52,872 nucleotides of DNA from DASZTU01 sp035547675 (lineage in GTDB: Bacteria > Pseudomonadota > Alphaproteobacteria > Rhizobiales > Devosiaceae). How positions within the stretch are numbered: the stretch's first letter is position 1; the number at the start of each line of letters is the position of its first letter. Below are positions 49,539-52,872 of the stretch, in pieces. Position numbers and translations under genes: made by a program. A model generated the notes under the pieces. The model was not told where the DNA came from. It saw only the letters and a program-made list of their open reading frames with translations, and made no database searches. The stretch spans positions 1-52,872 of the forward strand of contig DASZUI010000062.1 of the NCBI GenBank assembly GCA_035547675.1, given 5' to 3'.

Positions 49539-51095
49539 ATGAGCCTCTACCGCAATTTCATCAATGTCGGCGCAATGACCACCGGCAGCCGCATCCTCGG
49601 TTTCATCCGGGATGCACTGGTGGCCGCCGTGCTCGGCACGGGTCCGGCGGCCGATGCCTATCTGGCGGCTTTTCGCTTCCCGAACCTGTTCCGCCGGCTC
49701 TTCGCCGAGGGCGCCTTCAACACGGCCTTCATCCCGCTCTTCGCCAAGTCGCTGGAGCAGGAGGGCATGGAGCCGGCGCGGCTCTGGGCCGGGCGCATCA
49801 TTTCCTGGCTGACCGTGGTCGTCTTCACGGTGACGGTGCTGGTCGAAATCTTCATGCCCTGGATCCTGCCGCTCTTCGTGCCGGGGTTCCTCGACGATCC
49901 GGCCAAGTTCGACCTCACGGTCCTGCTGACGCGCATCTGCTTCCCCTATCTCATGTGCATGTCGCTGATGGCGGCCTATGCGGCGGTGCTCAACGGGTTG
50001 GGGCGGTTCACGGCGTCGTCCTTCGCGCCCATCCTGCTCAATGTGGTGATGATCGCCTTCATGCTGCCCCTCGCGCTCTACCACAACACCGATGTGGAAA
50101 CCGCGGTCTGGATCGCGGTGGGCACGCTGGCGGGCGGCATCGCCCAGCTCTGGATGGTCTATGCGGCAATCCGCCGGGCGAAGTTCGTCCCGCCGTTCAA
50201 ATGGCCGAAATTCGATGCCGAGGTCCGCCGCTTCTGGGTGCTCGCCGTGCCCGCCGTGCTGACCGGCGGCATCACCCAGATCAACATCTTTATCGGCACC
50301 ATCATCGCCTCGGGCGCCCCCAGCGCCATCGCCTATCTCTATTACGCCGACCGGCTCTACCAATTGCCGCTCGGGATCATCGGCATCGCCATCGGCACCG
50401 TGCTGCTGCCCGAACTCGCCCGCCACCTCAAGGGCGGCCGCGACCGCGAGGCGGATGCGGCGCAGAACCAGTCGCTGCTGATCTCGATGCTGCTCTCCAT
50501 GCCGGCGGCCACGGCCCTCATCGCCATCGCCTATCCCATCGTCCGCGTGCTGTTCCAGCATGGCGCCTTCGACGCCAACGCCACCGTGCAGACCGCCGAT
50601 ACGCTGATCTGGTTCTCGGTGGGCCTCCCCGCCTATGTGCTGATCCGCGTGCTGCAGCCCGGCTTCTTCGCCCGCGAGGATACGCTGACGCCGACCTGGT
50701 TCGCCGGCGTTTCGGCCGCCACCAACATCGTCATCTCGCTCGTCCTCTTCCCCTTCCTGCAGCATGTCGGCATCGCCATCGCCACCTCGGTCGCGGCCTG
50801 GGCCAATGCCGTGCTGCTCGCCATCTGGCTTGCCCGGCGCGGCCACTTCCGGCTGCCCGCCGAGGACTGGCGGCGGCACGGGCTCGTCGTCGCCTGTTCG
50901 GTGGTGATGGGGGCGGTGCTTTACGCGCTCTCGATCCCGCTCGCGCCCTTCTTCGCGCCCCATGCCCATATCGTGGTGCAGCTCATCGCGCTGGCCTTCC
51001 TCTGCGGCGTGGGGCTGGTGCTCTATTTCGTGCTGGTGCACGTCACCGGCGCCCAGCCGCTCGGCCTCTTGCTCAGGCGGCTCAGAAGAGGGTAG
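49539..51095 (+). CDS. murJ: Lipid II flippase MurJ
   Basis: Moves lipid-linked peptidoglycan precursor across the inner membrane. The 518-residue MATE/MOP-type protein has about 14 membrane segments and begins NFINVGAMTTGSRILGFIRD, with DAYLAAFRFPNLFRRLFAEGAFNTAF, the conserved Arg-rich loop of the family. ATG 49539 has no strong Shine-Dalgarno. trpS follows after 26 bases and is probably co-transcribed. Confidence 0.95.
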   Translation: MSLYRNFINVGAMTTGSRILGFIRDALVAAVLGTGPAADAYLAAFRFPNLFRRLFAEGAFNTAFIPLFAKSLEQEGMEPARLWAGRIISWLTVVVFTVTVLVEIFMPWILPLFVPGFLDDPAKFDLTVLLTRICFPYLMCMSLMAAYAAVLNGLGRFTASSFAPILLNVVMIAFMLPLALYHNTDVETAVWIAVGTLAGGIAQLWMVYAAIRRAKFVPPFKWPKFDAEVRRFWVLAVPAVLTGGITQINIFIGTIIASGAPSAIAYLYYADRLYQLPLGIIGIAIGTVLLPELARHLKGGRDREADAAQNQSLLISMLLSMPAATALIAIAYPIVRVLFQHGAFDANATVQTADTLIWFSVGLPAYVLIRVLQPGFFAREDTLTPTWFAGVSAATNIVISLVLFPFLQHVGIAIATSVAAWANAVLLAIWLARRGHFRLPAEDWRRHGLVVACSVVMGAVLYALSIPLAPFFAPHAHIVVQLIALAFLCGVGLVLYFVLVHVTGAQPLGLLLRRLRRG

Positions 51096-51121
51096 AGCAC
51101 CCGTCCACCCTGGGGCTTGCT

Positions 51122-52153
51122 ATGGCTTTCACTCCGCGCGTCTTTTCCGGCATCCAGCCGTCCGGCGATCTGCATCTCGGCAATTATCTCGGCGCCCTGC
51201 GCCGCTTCGTGCCGCTGCAGGAGACGCATGAGACGATTTACTGCATTGTCGATATGCACGCGATCACTGTCTGGCAGGACCCCGACGACCTGCGCCGGGC
51301 GACGCGCGAGCTCGCCGCCGCCTATGTCGCGGCCGGCCTCGATCCCAGGAAATCGATGATCTACAACCAGTCGCGCGTACGACAGCACGCCGAACTGGCC
51401 TGGGTGTTCAATTGTGTGGCGCGGGTCGGCTGGATGTACCGCATGACCCAGTTCAAGGACAAAGCCGGCAAGAACTCGGAGAATGTCTCGCTGGGCCTGC
51501 TCGCCTATCCCTCGCTGATGGCTGCCGACATCCTGCTCTACAAGGCGACCGCCGTGCCGGTGGGCGAGGACCAGAAGCAGCATCTCGAGTTGACGCGCGA
51601 CATCGCCACCAAGTTCAACAATGATTTCGCCGCCTCGATCGCCGAGCAGGGCCTCGAGGCCGAATTCTTCCCGCTGACCGAGCCGCTCATCACCGGCCCG
51701 GCGCGCCGCATCATGAGCCTGCGCGACGGCACCAGGAAGATGAGCAAGTCGGACCCTTCCGACCAGTCGCGCATCTCGCTCCTCGACGACGCCGACGCGA
51801 TCAGCAAGAAGATCAGGCGCGCGACCACCGATCCCGAGCCGCTGCCTTCCGAGGAGAAGGGCCTCGACGGCCGCCCCGAGGCCGACAATCTCGTCTCGAT
51901 CTATGCCGCGCTCGCCGACCGCTCCAAGGCCGACGTGCTCCGCGAATATGGCGGGCAGGGCTGGGGCGTCTTCAAGCCGGCGCTCGCCGAGCTCGCCGTC
52001 TCCGTGCTCGGCCCCATCACCGGGGAGATGAAGCGGCTGACCGCCGATCCCGCCACCATCGACGCCTTCCTCGCCGACGGCGCCGAGCGCGCCGCGGTCA
52101 TTGCCGAGCAGACGATGAAGGACGTCCGCGCCATAGTCGGCTTTCTCGGCTGA
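51122..52153 (+). CDS. trpS: Tryptophanyl-tRNA synthetase
   Basis: Class I synthetase charging tRNA-Trp. The 343 residues match the bacterial enzyme. The HIGH-equivalent is GDLHLGNYLGAL (about 15-26) after SGIQPSG, and the second signature is TRKMSKSDPS (about 205-214). VGEDQKQHLELTRDIA is the tryptophan/AMP site region. It lies 26 bases after murJ and 51 bases before the universal stress protein gene. Confidence 0.96.
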   Translation: MAFTPRVFSGIQPSGDLHLGNYLGALRRFVPLQETHETIYCIVDMHAITVWQDPDDLRRATRELAAAYVAAGLDPRKSMIYNQSRVRQHAELAWVFNCVARVGWMYRMTQFKDKAGKNSENVSLGLLAYPSLMAADILLYKATAVPVGEDQKQHLELTRDIATKFNNDFAASIAEQGLEAEFFPLTEPLITGPARRIMSLRDGTRKMSKSDPSDQSRISLLDDADAISKKIRRATTDPEPLPSEEKGLDGRPEADNLVSIYAALADRSKADVLREYGGQGWGVFKPALAELAVSVLGPITGEMKRLTADPATIDAFLADGAERAAVIAEQTMKDVRAIVGFLG

Positions 52154-52204
52154 GAGAGATAGGATAGCCTACCGGCCTGATCGAGTTAGGGCGGGAGGTC
52201 GGTC

Positions 52205-52678
52205 TTGGCGGGAACCGAAGACCATCGGCGCAAATATCTCGTCATCATCGATGACACGCCGGAGTGCTCGCGCGCCGTCGCCTATGCGGCCTACCGCGCG
52301 CAGCGCGTCGGCGGCGCCATCGTTTTCCTGGCGCTGATCGATACCGCCGATTTCCAGCAATTTCTCGGCGTCGAGGAGGTCATGCGGGCCGAGGCGCTGG
52401 AGCAGGCGGAACGCCTCATCGATACCTACCTCGCCAAGGTGCGGGCGATCAATGCGACGACCGCCGTCGAGACCCTGATCCGCGAAGGCCGCGGCACCGC
52501 CCCCATCGAGCAGCTCATCGCCGAGGACCGGGATATCGCCATCCTCGTCCTCGCCGCCTCCGCCGCCGGCGAAGGCCCGCTCATCGCCGCCTTCGGCCAT
52601 GGCGGCAGCGGCCTCCATATCCCGGTGACGATCATTCCCGGCGCCATGACCGACGAGGAAATCCAGGCGGTGAGCTAG
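52205..52678 (+). CDS. Universal stress protein (UspA family)
   Basis: A 157-residue UspA-fold protein, beginning KYLVIIDDTPECSRAVAYAAYRA (ATP/nucleotide site Asp) and ending with HGGSGLHIPVTIIPG. The classical ATP loop G-X2-G-X9-G-(S/T) is only partly kept (GEGPLIAAFGHGGSGLH), so ATP binding is uncertain. The start is TTG 52205 with GGGAGG about 6 bases upstream; no in-frame ATG exists before the fold begins. In related genomes this gene also follows trpS. Confidence 0.85.
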   Translation: MAGTEDHRRKYLVIIDDTPECSRAVAYAAYRAQRVGGAIVFLALIDTADFQQFLGVEEVMRAEALEQAERLIDTYLAKVRAINATTAVETLIREGRGTAPIEQLIAEDRDIAILVLAASAAGEGPLIAAFGHGGSGLHIPVTIIPGAMTDEEIQAVS

Positions 52679-52685
52679 GCGAGAG

Positions 52686-52815
52686 GGCGCCGCGCGCCAA
52701 CCCTCGCCCCTCTGGGGAGAGGGTGCCCGGCAGGGCGGTGAAGGGTAGCCACAGGCACGAGTTGAGCGCGCCGCTCCCCTCACCCTGACCCTCTCCCCAG
52801 AGGGGCGAGGGGACG
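52686..52815. repeat. Family-C palindromic repeat pair at the window end
   Basis: CCTCGCCCC-TCTGGGGAGAGGG (about 52702-52723) and its inverse CCCTCTCCCCAGAGGGGCGA with GGGG (about 52790-52813), with GTGCCCGGCAGGGCGGTGAA and inverse CCCCTCACCCTG between. No gene is seen in the last 190 bases. Confidence 0.8.
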
Positions 52816-52872
52816 ATGTGATAAGGCAGCGCGCACCACCCCCCGATTTGTCGACTTCCACTCTCAGCTTTT

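Noticed and set aside
49260..51041. 593-codon minus-strand frame opposite murJ
   Set aside because: His/Asp/Arg-rich antisense frame with no recognisable domain.

Overview
The window is a GC-rich, gene-dense stretch of bacterial core chromosome with no rRNA or tRNA gene, transposase, integrase, phage gene or CRISPR array that I could see. Gene content and order (hisF-hisE-coaA; dnaK-dnaJ; divergent hrcA/rph with rph-rdgB-hemW; lpoA-like/rsmI/yraN/gshB; mutS-glnD-murJ-trpS-usp) point to an alphaproteobacterium of the Hyphomicrobiales (Rhizobiales), most likely Devosia or a close relative. The genus is inferred from remembered synteny and protein style, not from a search.

Layout. 1-2.6 kb: end of a histidine operon and pantothenate kinase, with a tiny translationally coupled ORF before hisF. 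2.7-9.5 kb: PfkB kinase, endonuclease III, a DUF2244 membrane protein, an Ada-like repair protein, and a minus-strand run FMN reductase, GFA protein, pyrF, dapB, gpmA. 9.5-19.4 kb: chaperone region with dnaJ and dnaK, an exported protein, nicotinamidase, an M19 dipeptidase, grpE, and hrcA divergent from rph-rdgB. 19.5-26.3 kb: pdxY-hemW, a GlsB-type stress membrane protein, LpoA-like lipoprotein, rsmI-yraN-gshB and a MarC protein. 26.4-34.6 kb: a 39-residue basic protein, a GH25 lysozyme-like lipoprotein, a response regulator with an HWE histidine kinase, a nucleotidyltransferase, comM, a TMEM175-type channel, cfa and ohr. 34.7-36.6 kb: epoxide hydrolase and a WYL regulator. 36.8-43.6 kb: a xylose/xylo-oligosaccharide cluster (galM, LacI-type regulator, xylB, xylA, GH43 beta-xylosidase). 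43.9-52.7 kb: mutS-glnD-murJ-trpS-usp.

I see no new defence or biosynthetic system. The unusual material is between the genes. Three families of palindromic repeats fill most gaps. One is a composite element of about 175 bp whose end is a small hairpin (CCAGCC/GGCTGG). Copies of that end abut or overlap the stop codons of dnaK, grpE, gpmA and gshB, another copy supplies the stop of the ada-like gene, and one covers the marC ribosome-binding site. Differences between copies preserve base pairing. Other points are an 11-codon leader ORF overlapping the xylB start, two parS-like 16-mers in the dnaK-dnaJ neighbourhood, a hairpin touching the dipeptidase start codon, a nested inverted repeat before the HWE kinase, an EcfG-like promoter for the GlsB-type gene, and five genes that seem to start at TTG. 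Many long ORFs opposite dnaK, glnD, comM and murJ are GC-rich shadows and are left out.
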